Shown here: in pieces, positions 23,017 through 35,165 of the stretch
Position numbering within the stretch: position 1 is the first letter of the stretch
How the letters are laid out: every line of letters begins with the position of its first letter
From: Narthecium ossifragum
Taxonomy: Eukaryota; Streptophyta; Magnoliopsida; Dioscoreales; Nartheciaceae
Assembly: GCA_963920575.1 (NCBI GenBank)
Contig: OY986969.1
Coordinates: forward strand, 8,429,096 to 8,493,095
Direction: 5' to 3'
Length of the DNA stretch: 64,000 nt
Position numbers and translations under genes: made by a program
The notes under the pieces: model-generated
Database searches by the model: none
The model's input: the letters and a program-made list of their open reading frames with translations, nothing else
Told to the model about the DNA's origin: nothing

Positions 23017-23526
23017 AAAAAAAACAAAAAAAAACATATATTGTTATGTGATAAGTGGAAGATATGTGCTTGGCTATGATTGTGATATTGAATGGTTGAA
23101 GTGTTTAGATATAATTGATGCTCTGAAGCATGTGAAATCCTATTCACACACAGGAGTGTTAAAGTTATTTTTAATCATGATTAAATATGTTGAAGTGTTG
23201 GAAATATGTTATGACATGTTTTGATTTACTACATTTTTATGTGACTATGAGTTGAAGGGTATATTCATAGATAATATTTCTATTTCATGCAATAGAGTTG
23301 ATGAATATTATAATTGATTTCTAAAGATATATTCAAGGGAATGTATAGATGTTTGTGGGTGTCATCCCTCAAAACCCTCAGGAGACTATAACCCCTCCAT
23401 TAGGGTAACCCAGGGGGTTAAAGGCTTATTGCACATGCTAAGTGCAATCGTGAGACCTACGAAAGTGGCTAGTTAGATTTATTGCTTTAATTTTATATTT
23501 TCTTTGCTTGAGGACTAGCAAAGTGT

Positions 23527-23539
23527 AAGTTGGGGGGTG
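23527..23539 (+). promoter_or_regulatory. 3' polypurine tract of element A
   Basis: AAGTTGGGGGGTG directly precedes the LTR start TGATGAGTCA at 23540. It is the expected plus-strand primer position. Confidence 0.88.
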
Positions 23540-24925
23540 TGATGAGTCACTAAATATTCATACTTAAACTCCTTAATTTACATTTGTTAGCCCGAGAGTG
23601 TTTGTATTTGATAGTTTGTTAGTTGATTTCAGGTTTAATGAAGATTCAAGTTAGAAAATACAGAAACAAACTAATATGAGGAAATTACGCCGCTCCACTG
23701 GCAGTTTGAAAAGAATTCGTCAACTTCTCCAGATAAATTCTAAATTCCTGAAATTTTGAGAACCTCTAGAAGACATCAAGACGAACAACTTTATTGTTGG
23801 ACACTCTGCGAGATTCCTGACGACCTTCCGGAGCCTATTCGTCAAATATTCCAGATAAGTCAGAATGTTATGAAATCTTCGGGATCTGAAAGAAGACTTC
23901 CTAGTCTACAGCTTTTGTGTCGAGGTAATTTCCAAATTCCAGCTTGATTCGATCCAGTGGCGACCAGAATAGGATAGCCAGAAATTAATCCAAGGAATCC
24001 GAGTTGTAGTAGGAGTCCAACTTAGCCATAACCTTAATTCCGGGAATTCACCTATAAGAAGGTGTTGGCTGGTCGAAAATTGGAGGTCCCCATAGAGAGA
24101 AAAGAGAGAATTAGGGTTTGGAGGATTCTTTGGAGAAGATGGAGTTGCAGCGTGGATCCCAATCGTTCTTTATCGAATCTATGGCTTCCATCACAAAGAT
24201 GAGTAGCTAATTTCTTTACTTAAGGATCTCATGAAGTTTTAATAGATCTTCCTTGTATTTTTCTAGTTAAATCTTGTATTCTTTTTCTGGACATGATCTT
24301 ATAGATTTCATTTTAATGATAAAAGATTTGTGGGAACAGAGTTCCTTGACGTACTTTTAGTCCTACCTGATTTCGGTGATTGATGGTAGAGATCAATAGG
24401 ATCGTTTTTATGTGGTCTGTGAATAACTGATGAGATATTTTATGCTCAGTGACGATAGCTTGTGCTAAGGTTACCCCGAAGACAATCTATGCTAATCGAA
24501 GATAAAATATGCCTTTCGAAAACACTCACTTTCTTTTAAGGATTCATGTGAGCTTAAGAAGCTATGAATCTATAATATTTAGATAAGAAAACAGGAGGAT
24601 AACTAAGGAATACAGGAAGTGAAACTAAAGTGGATTGAGTAATCCCTAGGTTTTCTCTCATTAATATATTTAAATCTTTTTATATCGCTTTCTTTATTAG
24701 TTTTAATTAATAAGTTTCTAAAATCCAAATCAATCCTTTTCGCTTTAGGTTTAGAGTTATGAGATTTAATTCTGATTTCTCCTTCGTAATCAAAGTTTTC
24801 CCTGTGAATCGATCCCGTATTTCATCACTATTCTACCCCATAGTTTAGTATTTTGAATAAAGGTTTATAAATTCTATTTTTAATTGAGTTTGCATCGGAT
24901 TTAATGACACGTTTGCAAGCAATCA
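23540..24925 (+). repeat. LTR between element A and element B bodies
   Basis: This 1386-bp LTR runs TGATGAGTCACT to GCAAGCAATCA. It is the 3' LTR of A, since the polypurine tract sits at its left edge. Its right edge directly touches the pol tail of B, not a PBS. Confidence 0.88.
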
Positions 24926-27509
24926 TGGGGCGATCGATGCCGTCGGATTGACGGATCCATGCTATAATTTCACCTTTTCGGGAAGTCTAGCGAAATACTC
25001 AAAATTACGCGCTTGTTGGGAGGCAACCCAATTTCCCTTTGATTTTTTTTAGGACCTTTTCTCATTTTTTTTTAGAATTTTTTTTTATTTTTAGAAATTT
25101 CCTGAAATGTTTCGAATCTTTTCTTAAAACTTTTAGGAATTTTCCCCTGTTAGCTTCAATTCCAAAAGGGGGGGGGTGGGGGTTGTTCATCGTCCACCAC
25201 CTTCTGCTCGTCCACGAGCCGACAAGCCCCCTTCGCCGTCCGACCCTCTCCGGCCACCTCTACCCTCCCATACTACCACCTAGGTCACCTCCACCTCTTT
25301 CTTTGACCTCCGCCGGCCTTTCCTTCCCCAACCATCTCCTCCTCCGGCGTCGGTCGAACTCTCCAAACCGTCATCCACCTTCAACGCTATCGTTTCCTTT
25401 GGCCAACCCCTATCTCATCTCCACCAAAACAATCCTCTTGCCTCACCCAAACTTCCCTCCACCTTCTCCCGCCGCAATTTAACCTCTTCCATCACCTACT
25501 CATATCCGGCCACACCACCAATCTAAACTTCCATAGTCGTCCATACCAAATTGACACCTCCAAAAGCTTCGGTCGACTGCCACGAACCCTCCTCCACCAT
25601 CCTCACCTTCGATTGTTGGTTGCCTTGCCGGATTCCTCCACCTCTGACCATTCCACCGCCGGCGAGATTAGGTCCGCCGCTTCTAGACCTCCATTCTTCG
25701 ATCAGACTACATGGCCGAATTCCTTGAGCCACCACGATTCTTCATGTTTTAATCCCATCCTCGGGCGACGATGTTTCGTCGTCTTTCTGCCACCGGAGTG
25801 CTCAAGGCCATCCGTTGTTTCCATAGAAAGATCCAGCTGCTAGACACCTCTGATTTCTGATTTGAAAGTTTATATCATTTATCTGACCTACGCTGAGCTT
25901 GATCTGACCTTCTAGACATCCTTGAGTGCCCTCGAATGCTTTTTCTTCGCTATTTCCGCCGCTTTTTATTCTGATCTCTTATGTGGATGGTTTCTGATGG
26001 GTGCTCTGCTTGGATTTATGTTCATTGTTTCTTTGTCTGAGATGTCTAGTAGATGTCTGATGTATTATCTCCTTTACTGTTATCTGTATGAATTTTTATT
26101 TTTATGGGATGAATGCTTGTACAGGTTCCATATATTATGAAAATACAAAGGAGACTCTGCCAAAAGTTTCTCGAATTTTACTACCTTTTTCGACTTTTAA
26201 TTTTTATATTTGATATTCGTGGGAAGGGTATATTTTTATGTGGCAGTATCTGCTTGGAAGGAAGAAATTTCATTGAAAGCGTGGTGATTTATATATTTTT
26301 TGCAGAGAGCGCGGAATTTTGGAGCTTAAATACGGTTATCTCTACCCTATTCTTCTTTGCTTTATTTTGACTTAGTGTAATTGGAGACAATTACATCTAA
26401 GTTGGGGGGTAGAATTCTAGGAATTCAAGCTTTATTTTTTTTTGATAACCGAGAGTATACATCCCCTGAAATATGCCCTAAGAATGAAGTTATGGTATTT
26501 ATTGATAAAGATGCGTATTTTAGAAATTTATCTTCTGAATTTTCCAGAGACTTGTATGCCATATAACATTTAGTCAAATTTTTCTATGCATGACACTATT
26601 TCTAGCAAATTAACACTTTTACCATGACTTAGGGATGACTTAGCATATCCTAAAAGCACTTCAGCATGTTCACAATGTTAGAAGTTGAGATTAGACTCTG
26701 AACATCAAGCTAGGATGGATTTACAGTTCTATGACATGTCATAGAAGATACACGAACATATGCAATGTTCTGAGTATGCAACACGCATAAAGTTATATCT
26801 AATTAAAAAAGGATTTTCAACTTAGTAACCGGGCAGTATGCCTAGCCAGCATGTTGTTCGCGTAAAAAGGTTGGATTTTCTTTATTAAAAAAAAATTGAC
26901 ACTAAAAAGGGATTTTCAGCTTAGTAACCGGGCAGGGTGCCAAACCAGCATGTTGTCCGAGTAAAACGACTGAATTCCCTGATGTCGTAAAAAAAATGAG
27001 AATAAAAACCGGAATTGCTATGTGAAGTGGAAAATAAGTGTTTACTTAGGTTTGTGGTCTTGAATAGTTGAAGAATTTGGATATAATCAAAGGCTTTGAG
27101 GCTTGTGGAACCAAAATCACACACATGATTGTTAGAGTTGTTTCTAATCATGGCTAAATATGTTGAAGTGTTGGAAATGTGTTATGACATGCTTTAATTT
27201 TCAATCTTTTATATGGCTATGATTTGATGGATGTATTCATGGGTATTATTTCTACTTTATGCATTGGAATTAGTGAGTATTGTAATGGATTTCTAATGGC
27301 AAATGTAAGGGGTGTATAGATGTTTGTCGGTATCATCACTGGGAACCCTCAGGAGACTATAACTCCTCTACTGGGGTAACTCAGCGGTTTAAAGGCTTGT
27401 GACACACGCTAAGTGTAATCGTGAGACATACGAAAGTGGCTAGTTAGATTTATTTCTTTTTTTTTATATTTTCTTTGCTCGAGGACTAGCAAAGTGTAAG
27501 TTGGGGGTG
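24926..27509 (+). mobile_element. Element B: pol tail plus 3' internal region only
   Basis: It starts inside the last codons of integrase (LTDPCYN near 24947-24969), then carries the post-pol motif (GGGAGGCAACCCA at 25018-25030), a C-rich stretch 25190-25850 distantly related to element C 40930-41060, and AGGAGACTCTGCCA near 26148. A hairpin and purine tract (26376-26408), twin motifs (26815-26880, 26911-26980) and the polypurine tract at 27497-27509 follow. gag and nearly all of pol are absent. The proline-rich frame at 25039-25482 looks like a chance reading of C-rich DNA. Confidence 0.75.
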
Positions 27510-28919
27510 TGATAAGTCACTAAATGTTCATGATTCAACCCCTTAACTTAGCTTGTTCATGATTCAACCCCTTAACTTAGCTTGTTCATGATTCAACCCT
27601 AAACCCTAGTTGTATTTGATAGCTTGTTAGTTAATTTCAGGTTTAATCATGCTTTGAGAAGAAATGCAGGAAATTTGGCTAAAATGACTAAAGAAACTGC
27701 TTCATCGACTGTCAGTAATATATTCGTCCGATATTTGAAAAGGATTCAAATATTCTGAAACATTGGACTCAGATATCTACAACTTTCATGTTGGACACTT
27801 TGCGAGATTCTTGACAGACTAATACCAGTTTTGAAGACTATGGGAACTAGTCCGTCGACATTCAGGAGAATATTCTTCAAATATTCCATATAAGTCCGAA
27901 TATTATCAAATCTTCCGGATCTGACAGAGAACTTCCTACTTTACATCTTTCGTGTTGGACAAGTTTTCATATTACGAACTGATTGGGCCCGGTTGCGCTC
28001 GGAATAGCCTGCCATGATTAATTCAAGAAATCCAAGTTGCACTCGAAGTCCAACTTAAGCAAAACCCTAATTTCGGGAGTTCCCCTATATATATGGTTAT
28101 TTAATCCGAAAATTGGGAGTCCCCATAGAGAGAAAAGAAAGGATTAAGGTTGCTGAAGAAGATTGAGATGCGCCGTGGATCTCAAGCGTTCTTCACCAAA
28201 TTCATGGCCTCCATCCACAAGATGAGTGGTATTTTGATTTACTTATGGATCTCATGAAACTCTAATGAAGCCTTCTTGTATTTTTTCTAGTTAAATCTTA
28301 TAATCTTTTCTATGGTATGATCCTTTGAATTCGGTTTTACTGACAATAGAGTTCAAGGAACTTGGTTGTCCTTTGACGTATTTTTCAGTCTTACACGATT
28401 GCGGTGCTTTTAATGTCGCTTTTATGTGTGCCTTTGAGATAGTTTCCGCTAAGCAAAGAAAAGATTGTACTCATGTTAAGTCCGAAGACAGTCTATGCTA
28501 AGCGAAGATAGACTATGTCGTAGGATAACATGAGCGTTCTTTTAGGGATTCATGCGAGCTTAAGAAGCCGTGATTCCATATATCTAGATTAGAGAACAAG
28601 AGGATACTAGAGAATACAGGAGGTGAAATTAGAGTGGATTGAGTAATCCCTAGGTCTTTCTCATATTGATTCATCCCTATTCTTTTATTGTTTTCTTAGT
28701 TAGATTTAATTCCATAGTAAATCAAAATCCTTCTCTTTCGTGTTAGGATAGAATGTTTGAGATTGATTTAAATTCTTCTCTATTGACAATATTTCCCTGT
28801 GGTTCGACTCCGGATCTCACCACTGTTCTACGCCCGTACAGTAGTGATTGATTGAAGGAGTATATATTTATAAATTATGTCGAGTTGTGTGATTTAACGA
28901 CGTCGTGCGAACGAGATCA
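27510..28919 (+). repeat. LTR between element B and element C bodies
   Basis: This 1410-bp LTR runs TGATAAGTCACTAAATG to GCGAACGAGATCA. A 29-bp unit beginning TTCATGATTCAACCCC is tandemly repeated 2.6 times at 27527-27601, right behind the LTR start. The right edge directly touches RT thumb sequence of C. Confidence 0.85.
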
Positions 28920-30636
28920 GTCATGCTAGATTCTACCATCGATTCATCAAAGATTTTTCCAAAATTTCACGACCCTTGTGTAAATTACTGGCCAAAGATG
29001 TTCCCTTTCTCTTCAATGATGCATGTTTGACTACTTTCAAGACCATTCATGATTTATTGTCTACGGCACCTATAGTTCATCCACCTGATTATTCCTTACC
29101 TTTTGAACTAACGTGTGAGGCCTCTGATTCTGCCATAGGAGCTGTGTTAGAACAGCGAGTTAATAAAATCTCACATGTGATTTATTATGCTAGTAAAACC
29201 CTCTCTGAATCCCAATGGAAGTATACCACTACTGAGAAGGATTTATTAGCTGTAATATTTGCATTGGAGAAGTTCCGTTCCTATCTCCTAGGTTCAAAAA
29301 TCCTTATTTATACTAATCATGTCGCTCTTAGATATCTTTTAGCGAAAAAGGATGCCAAACCTAGATTAATTTGATGGATCTTGGTTTTGTAAGCATTTGA
29401 TCTTGAAATTAGGGATAAGAAAGGTTCAAAAAATGTTGTTGCTGATCATTTGTCTCGCCTTCCTTTGGAACATATTCTTGATAACACTCTTATTGATACT
29501 TCTTTTCCAGACGAGCATCTCTTTCAAGTGACTCGTCTTTCATAGCCTTGGTATGCACATATAATTAATTATCTTATTTCCGGCAAGCTTCCTGACTCTT
29601 GGTCTAAAAATGCTAAAGATAGATTCTTTTCTCAAATCAAATATTATATATAGAAAGACCCTGAGTTATTTAAGCATTGTTATGATCAAGTTATCCATAG
29701 GTGTATGCCTGAATCAGAGGTTCATGATATTCTTACTTTTTGTCATACATATGTATGTGGAGGTCATTTTTCAGGGAAGAAAACTGCTGCAAAAGTCTTG
29801 CAGTATGGTTTCTATTGGCCTATGTTTTTTAATGATACTCATAATTTTTGCCAATCCTGTATTACATGTCAGAAAATTTAAAATATCTCTCGTAGGAATG
29901 AGATGCCTCCGACTCTGATTTTAGCTGCCAATATTTTTTATATTTGGGGTATTAATTTTATGGGACCCTTTCCACCTTCTTTTGGTTTTCAGTATATCCT
30001 GATAGCAGTTAACTATGTTTCTAAATGGGTAGAAGCTATAGCAACCAAATCAAATGATCATAAAGTTGTGGTCAAATTCCTTCAAAGTAATATCTTTTCT
30101 CGAATTGGTTGTCCTCGTGCGATTATTAGTGATGATGGTTCTCATTTTATTGATCAGCACTATGCATCCCTTATTAGAAAGTACTCTACCACACATAAGG
30201 TAGCCACTCCCTACCATCCTCAAACTAGTGGCCAAGTAGAGCTTTCTAATAGGGAAATAAAGCGTATCTTAGAGAAAACCGTTCGCATTGACCGCACAGA
30301 TCAGGCCATAAAGCCTGACGATGCACTTTGGATTTACATGACAGTTTATAAAACACCTATTGGTATGCCCCCATATATACTAGTTTTTGGTAAGCCATGT
30401 CATTTACTTGTAGAATTAGAACATCGAGCTATGTGGGCCATTAAAAAGCTTAATAATGATACTGATGTCGTCACATCACATAGGAAGCTTAGTTTATGTG
30501 AAATGTGAACTTGAGCAAATTCGTAATGAGGCATATTTGAATTCCAAAATTTATAAAGACAAAACACACGCATTTCATGATAAACATATTTCGAGGAGGG
30601 CTTTTGTTATTGGGTAAAAAGTCTGGCTTTTCAATG
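28920..30636 (+). pseudogene. Element C pol: RT thumb, RNase H, integrase (left part)
   Basis: It begins inside RT at [15 protein letters not shown]. RNase H shows [11 protein letters not shown] (first catalytic Asp is Glu), [10 protein letters not shown] and [10 protein letters not shown] (Asn at 29315 for the third Asp), then VADHLSR. Integrase has CGGHF and CQSCITCQK. Its core has GINFMGPF, with the first catalytic Asp changed to Asn at 29954, then IISDDGSHF and [12 protein letters not shown]. Nonsense codons stand after KPRLI (29372), in VL-stop-AFD, LS-stop-PWY, YI-stop-KDP and KI-stop-NIS. The frame is broken again near 30505. A MULE interrupts it at 30637, and the rest lies at 39842-40056. 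Confidence 0.9.
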
Positions 30637-30646
30637 CTAAATTGTG

Positions 30647-30855
30647 GAATTTTTTGCATTTTAGTACCCCTAAACTTTACTTTTGCCGGTTTAATACCTT
30701 TGCCCTGTTTTTTTGCATGTTAATACCCCCTGGCCATGGAAAACCCGATCTTACCCCTCACTTACCCCTCACTTACCCATGCCCACATACATGCCATGCC
30801 CAGCCACATGACGTGGCATGGCATGTATGTTATAATATTAACTTCCCGGTTAAAC
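30647..30855 (+). repeat. MULE left terminal inverted repeat
   Basis: It matches the reverse complement of 39646-39841, with a small internal duplication of CTTACCCCTCA in this copy making it slightly longer. It contains a near-palindrome around ACATGACGTGGCATGGCATG. Confidence 0.92.
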
Positions 30856-31397
30856 GGGTCTCTGTCGCGTTCATCACCCCCACACGTGGCAAGACGCAAT
30901 TAGCCACGAATACGGCGGTTGCAGGCGACGAGAAGATGAAGCGACGCGTCGGATAAATACGCATAAAAAAGGGATTTGAATGCGGCTTTACAAATCTTCT
31001 GCTTACCCTTCCAATCTTCACCGGGAGATCGAGAGATCGAGAGATTGCGTTCGATTTCCATCGCGACCAAAGTTTCTCATACCCTAGACCTTTTTCCGAG
31101 TACCACCCATTCCATTTCCATCGATGGAGGCAAAATCCACCAAATCAAAGGGGAAAGCAAGAAAAGCCGAGGGACCAAAGCGAAGGAAAAAAGAGGCGGA
31201 GGTGGATGCTGGCGCTGGATCTTCGGACATGGACTCCGGTAAGCCCTTGTTCATCCCGACTTAATCCTTTTAATTTTAAATTTTAAATTTTTTTTTGGCA
31301 CAAGGCGGTGTGTTCTCCTCTCATCTATTGTGGAAAAAATAATTACCATTATTTTCGTCCCCGTATCCTACATAATTTTTTGCGCTAAGAAATGTAG

Positions 31398-31930
31398 CAT
31401 TCACACGCGTACTTTTTGTTCTTTTTAAGTGTCTTTTTGGTGTTTTCTATGCGCTCTTGTTTATACGCGTACTTATGGTTGTTTCTACACGTACTTATGG
31501 TTATCTCGACTCTTTTAAAGGTCTTTTATACGTGCTATTTACTAGTTTTTACGCGTACTTTGTCTCTTTTATATGCGTACTTATTGTTTTATATACGCGT
31601 TGTTAAGGTGTTTTATACGCGCTATTAACTCTTTTATACGCGCTATTGTAGGTTGGCACATTTACCAGTTTTTTCGCGTACTATTTGTAGTTTTTACGCG
31701 TATTTAATGGGTTTTATATGCGCTATTCAACTTCGTTGTGTAGATTGGCACATTTACTTGTTTATACGTTACTTTTGGTTGTTTCTACGCGTTGATATGG
31801 TGTTTCTACGCGTTCATATGGTGTATTCTATGCATTGGTGTTTATAGGAGCTCTTAATGTTGTTTATATGCGAATTTTTTGTTGCGTCTACCCGTTGTTA
31901 AGCTGTTTATTTGCGCTATTTAACTCCAAC
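31398..31930 (+). repeat. ACGCGT-centred array in Ulp1-like gene intron 1
   Basis: A degenerate unit of about 20-24 bp of the type TTTATACGCGTACTTATGGT repeats across almost the whole intron. At least seven ACGCGT cores are perfect and others decay to ATGCGT, ACGCGC or ACGTGT. Confidence 0.85.
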
Positions 31931-33164
31931 TCTTATCTCGTGTGAACTGCAGAGACAAGCAGCGGTGACGACAATTTACTGGAGGTCGGCCGCACTCCCT
32001 TCTCAAGCCGGTGCTTCGCGCATAAGATACAGGAGGCCGCCGGCGAATATATGACGTCGGCCCATGCAACCAAAATTCGCGAGACACCTTTCGCCCATAT
32101 GCTCGACTTGCCAAAGATAAGACCTGACAATGTCCTCTTGGACCACATGATGAGGAATTACAATGGAGGTCTACGGTTCACTGTCCAAGGTAGCAACGTC
32201 GAGCTAAAAGCAGAAGACGTAGCTGTTATCCTCGGCCTACCTATGGGCGGTTCTCGCCGAAGGGGAAGAAGATGCGGCAGCAGCTCATGAGTATATCATT
32301 CTACAGTAGACATACAAAGGAGCTGGACCTGCAGTCTAGTCATATCGAGGGGATCTTGGATGATCTCAAGGGCAAGAGTGAAGCGGAGGACGTTGCAGAT
32401 TTCTACCGCTTCTTTATTCTCTACATGTCTGCCGTCTTCTTGTTCCCGAGGTCCAACTACACCGCCCCTTCATACCTGGTGCCCCTTTTGGAAGATCTCT
32501 ACACACTGCAGAATATTGACTGGGCAACTGCAGTTCACGAGCACCTTAAGACGGAGGTCGCCATGGCTCACAGACGGTGGAGGGCGTCGTCAAAAACGAG
32601 TGAGATTAGTAAAAGGGCATGTACTTATGTCTGCGGGTGGACTGCTGTTCTGCTCATATGGTATTATGAGATTACCGGTTGCAGGGCACCAACCGTCGCA
32701 GACAGTATCCCACGCATGATGAGGTGGGGTCATGTACAGCTGGTGAGGAGAAAGAACCTCACCGACACTGTTACGCAAGGAACGACTACACGGGTAATAT
32801 CGAGCTAAAATATTGTTCGGATTTCTTTATGGCTGTCTAGTTTGGAATGTCTACTAACCAACTGTTGGTTTTCTATAATTTCCAGCTTGTCTACCTCGAT
32901 GTGGAATTTACCTTGTATCTGAGGCATTCCACGCAAGCCGAGCAATCACGAAGACATACAACGGTGGCTGGGACTTCTGCTGCACTGTCCTCTCGTGAAG
33001 ACGCACCCCCTAGGCGTGTTCAATTCATGACCATGCCGCGGTCGACCGAGAATGCCCATGCCAGCCCAATAATTGAGACTAAGCTGGCTGAGGTATGTCG
33101 TTATAATCGATATTACTCGTTGTTAGATTTAATTACGTGTGATACTCGGTAACTGTTAAGTTTT

Positions 33165-33360
33165 TATGCATGAAAATCTCATATACTCGTGTTTGTTACT
33201 CAAAATATGCGTGTTTTAGAGCTATCATACTTGTGTTTATTAGTATAAGTACGCGTAGTTTTGATCTATCATACTTGTGTTTAATATTACTAATACGCGT
33301 CTTTACGTTTAGTAATACGCGTGTTTATGTCGTATTATACTCGTGTTGTTTGACAAGTAT
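33165..33360 (+). repeat. ACGCGT-type array in Ulp1-like gene intron 3
   Basis: It has units such as ATACGCGTGTTTATG and TACTCGTGTTTA, related to the intron 1 array but with GTGTTTA instead of GTACTTA after the core. Confidence 0.8.
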
Positions 33361-34894
33361 TTTTCGTGCGCACTTAACATTTTTTTCCCCCACTCTTGTC
33401 TCCAGCTGAGATCGGACGTCGATACATTGACTCGGAGGATTGTGGCCCAGGACGATGCTGTGAGGACGATGAACATCCAGAACAATAAATTGAGATTGAA
33501 ATTGGCGACAACGAATGTGCGGCTCGCTGAAGCCGAACAAGAAATTGAAAGGCTCAAAGTGAAGTCGCGGACACCTTCAATCATGAAGACACCGCGGAGT
33601 GTGTCCTTCCGAGAGGATGTTTTGGAGAAGGAGAAAGCGGCGCCCTCAATCGAAGGATCAGTTGCAAGAAGAAGGAGAACACCTCGGAGTCAGAGTCAAG
33701 AAATAGTCATATTTAAGGGGGATGCCGGGCCAGGTGATCTCGGGCAAGATGATATCCGGCCGGACATTCAGACGGCTGATACGGCTGTTGCTGAAGAATT
33801 TGTTGAAGAGCAAGCTGAAACTGCGAAGGAAGGAATCAGAGTCAATAGAGCATGGGCTCGTAGTCCATATGGTCTGAGGTCGAAAAAGCGAAAGCAAAAT
33901 CAGGCAGCACCAAAGAAGCGGAGCATGGTCGACACTCCTACTCGTGACCCGGACGTTGTAGTGACAGAAGAGTACACTGCTGTGTCGGGAGTTATAATGG
34001 ACACAGTCAATGCATTTTCTGGCGTCGAAGGGGGGGCTAGAGAGGAAGAGTCAATGGATACAGGCGCCGGGGATAAACAAACGGTGCAAGACGTCTGTGC
34101 GCCGGTGGACCCAGTGCCCGAAGTGGAGGTCATCGAGGAGGATGGTGTCCGCACAGACGGAGTCATTGGCGAGGCACCTTCAAATGTCATCGACGTGCCG
34201 AAGGATCCAATGCCCGAGGAGAATGTCATCGAGGTACCTCCGTCTTTCAGCGAGGAGGGGGGTGTCCGCACAGATCGAGACACCGGCGATGCCCCTGCGA
34301 CTGTCATCGAGGAGGGTGGTGTCCGTCCCGAGGATGCCATAGTTGAACATGTGGAAGTCGCGGGCATTAATACAACTGGTCAGGTCATCGAGGGGAAGGA
34401 TGACACTGAAGGCCGCGGCGTTGGAGAAGCGATGGAGGAGGTGTCAGTTGAGAGGTCACTCGACAGTTATGCTGAAGAAGTAGACCTTACTGGTGTGGTG
34501 CAGAGCGAGGCCGTGGAGTATTTTCCGCGCCACGAGGTCGCGCTCGCCGTTAAAGGTGACGAGTATGCTTCGATGTCTCCACCTTCTGAGGAGTCTGCGC
34601 ATGTGCACGAAGACTCCACTGTGGAAGTGGAGGTCCAGGAAAAAGACAGCTGGATCGAGATAAGTGAGCTATATGCCACTCCTGGAGCCCTTGCGGAGAA
34701 GATACAGTTGGTCGAGAAGGAATACCAGACCGCGACAAACTTGGGTCATGCAAGTGGGAATATTTCCAGGCCCATTGTCAATCAAACACCTTACCTACAA
34801 GACTCGAAGGACGTCATTAAAACCTTAAGCGAGGAGGAGAAGGATGAACTGCGCTACATCGACCAGCTGGATGACGAGTGAGATTTTCTCTTGA

Positions 34895-35165
34895 TGCGTA
34901 CTTAAATGTTATTTTACGCGTTGTTTTGATTCATCCTACGCATGTTTATTCGGTGATTTGATATGCGTTTATACTGAGTTTAGATTTGTTATAAACTATG
35001 ATACGCGTGTTTAGAGTTTTTTACACGCGTTTTTATACTTATTCATACGCGTGTTTAATTCTATTTAGATGCGGTGTTTTCAATTTATTACACGTGTTGT
35101 TTGTTCTCTATACGCGTGTTTAACCTTATTTATACTCGTGTTTAAGGTATTTTCTTATTATTTTA
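34895..35165 (+). repeat. ACGCGT-type array in Ulp1-like gene intron 4
   Basis: Units such as ATACGCGTGTTTAACC and TACACGCGTTTTTATAC fill the intron between the acidic exon and the protease exon. Confidence 0.8.

Larger units (their letters stand above)
21896..23526 (+). other. Element A 3' non-coding region
   Basis: No supported gene is present. It holds the hairpin and internal purine tract (22463-22500) and twin folded motifs (22864-22930, 22953-23016). Text collinear with the other copies runs up to the polypurine tract. Like them it has GCTATGCATGACA and CACTTTCACATGTTA words. Confidence 0.75.

Noticed and set aside
13143..24925. A complete element A with 5' LTR at 13143 and 3' LTR at 23540
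   Set aside because: The 13143 LTR is embedded in copia gag and separated from A's gag by the copia PBS and LTR; flanks at the two outer ends (TAGAC, TGGGG) do not match.
33900..34367. 155-codon minus-strand Ser/Thr/Pro-rich frame
   Set aside because: Antisense shadow of the acidic exon of the Ulp1-like gene.
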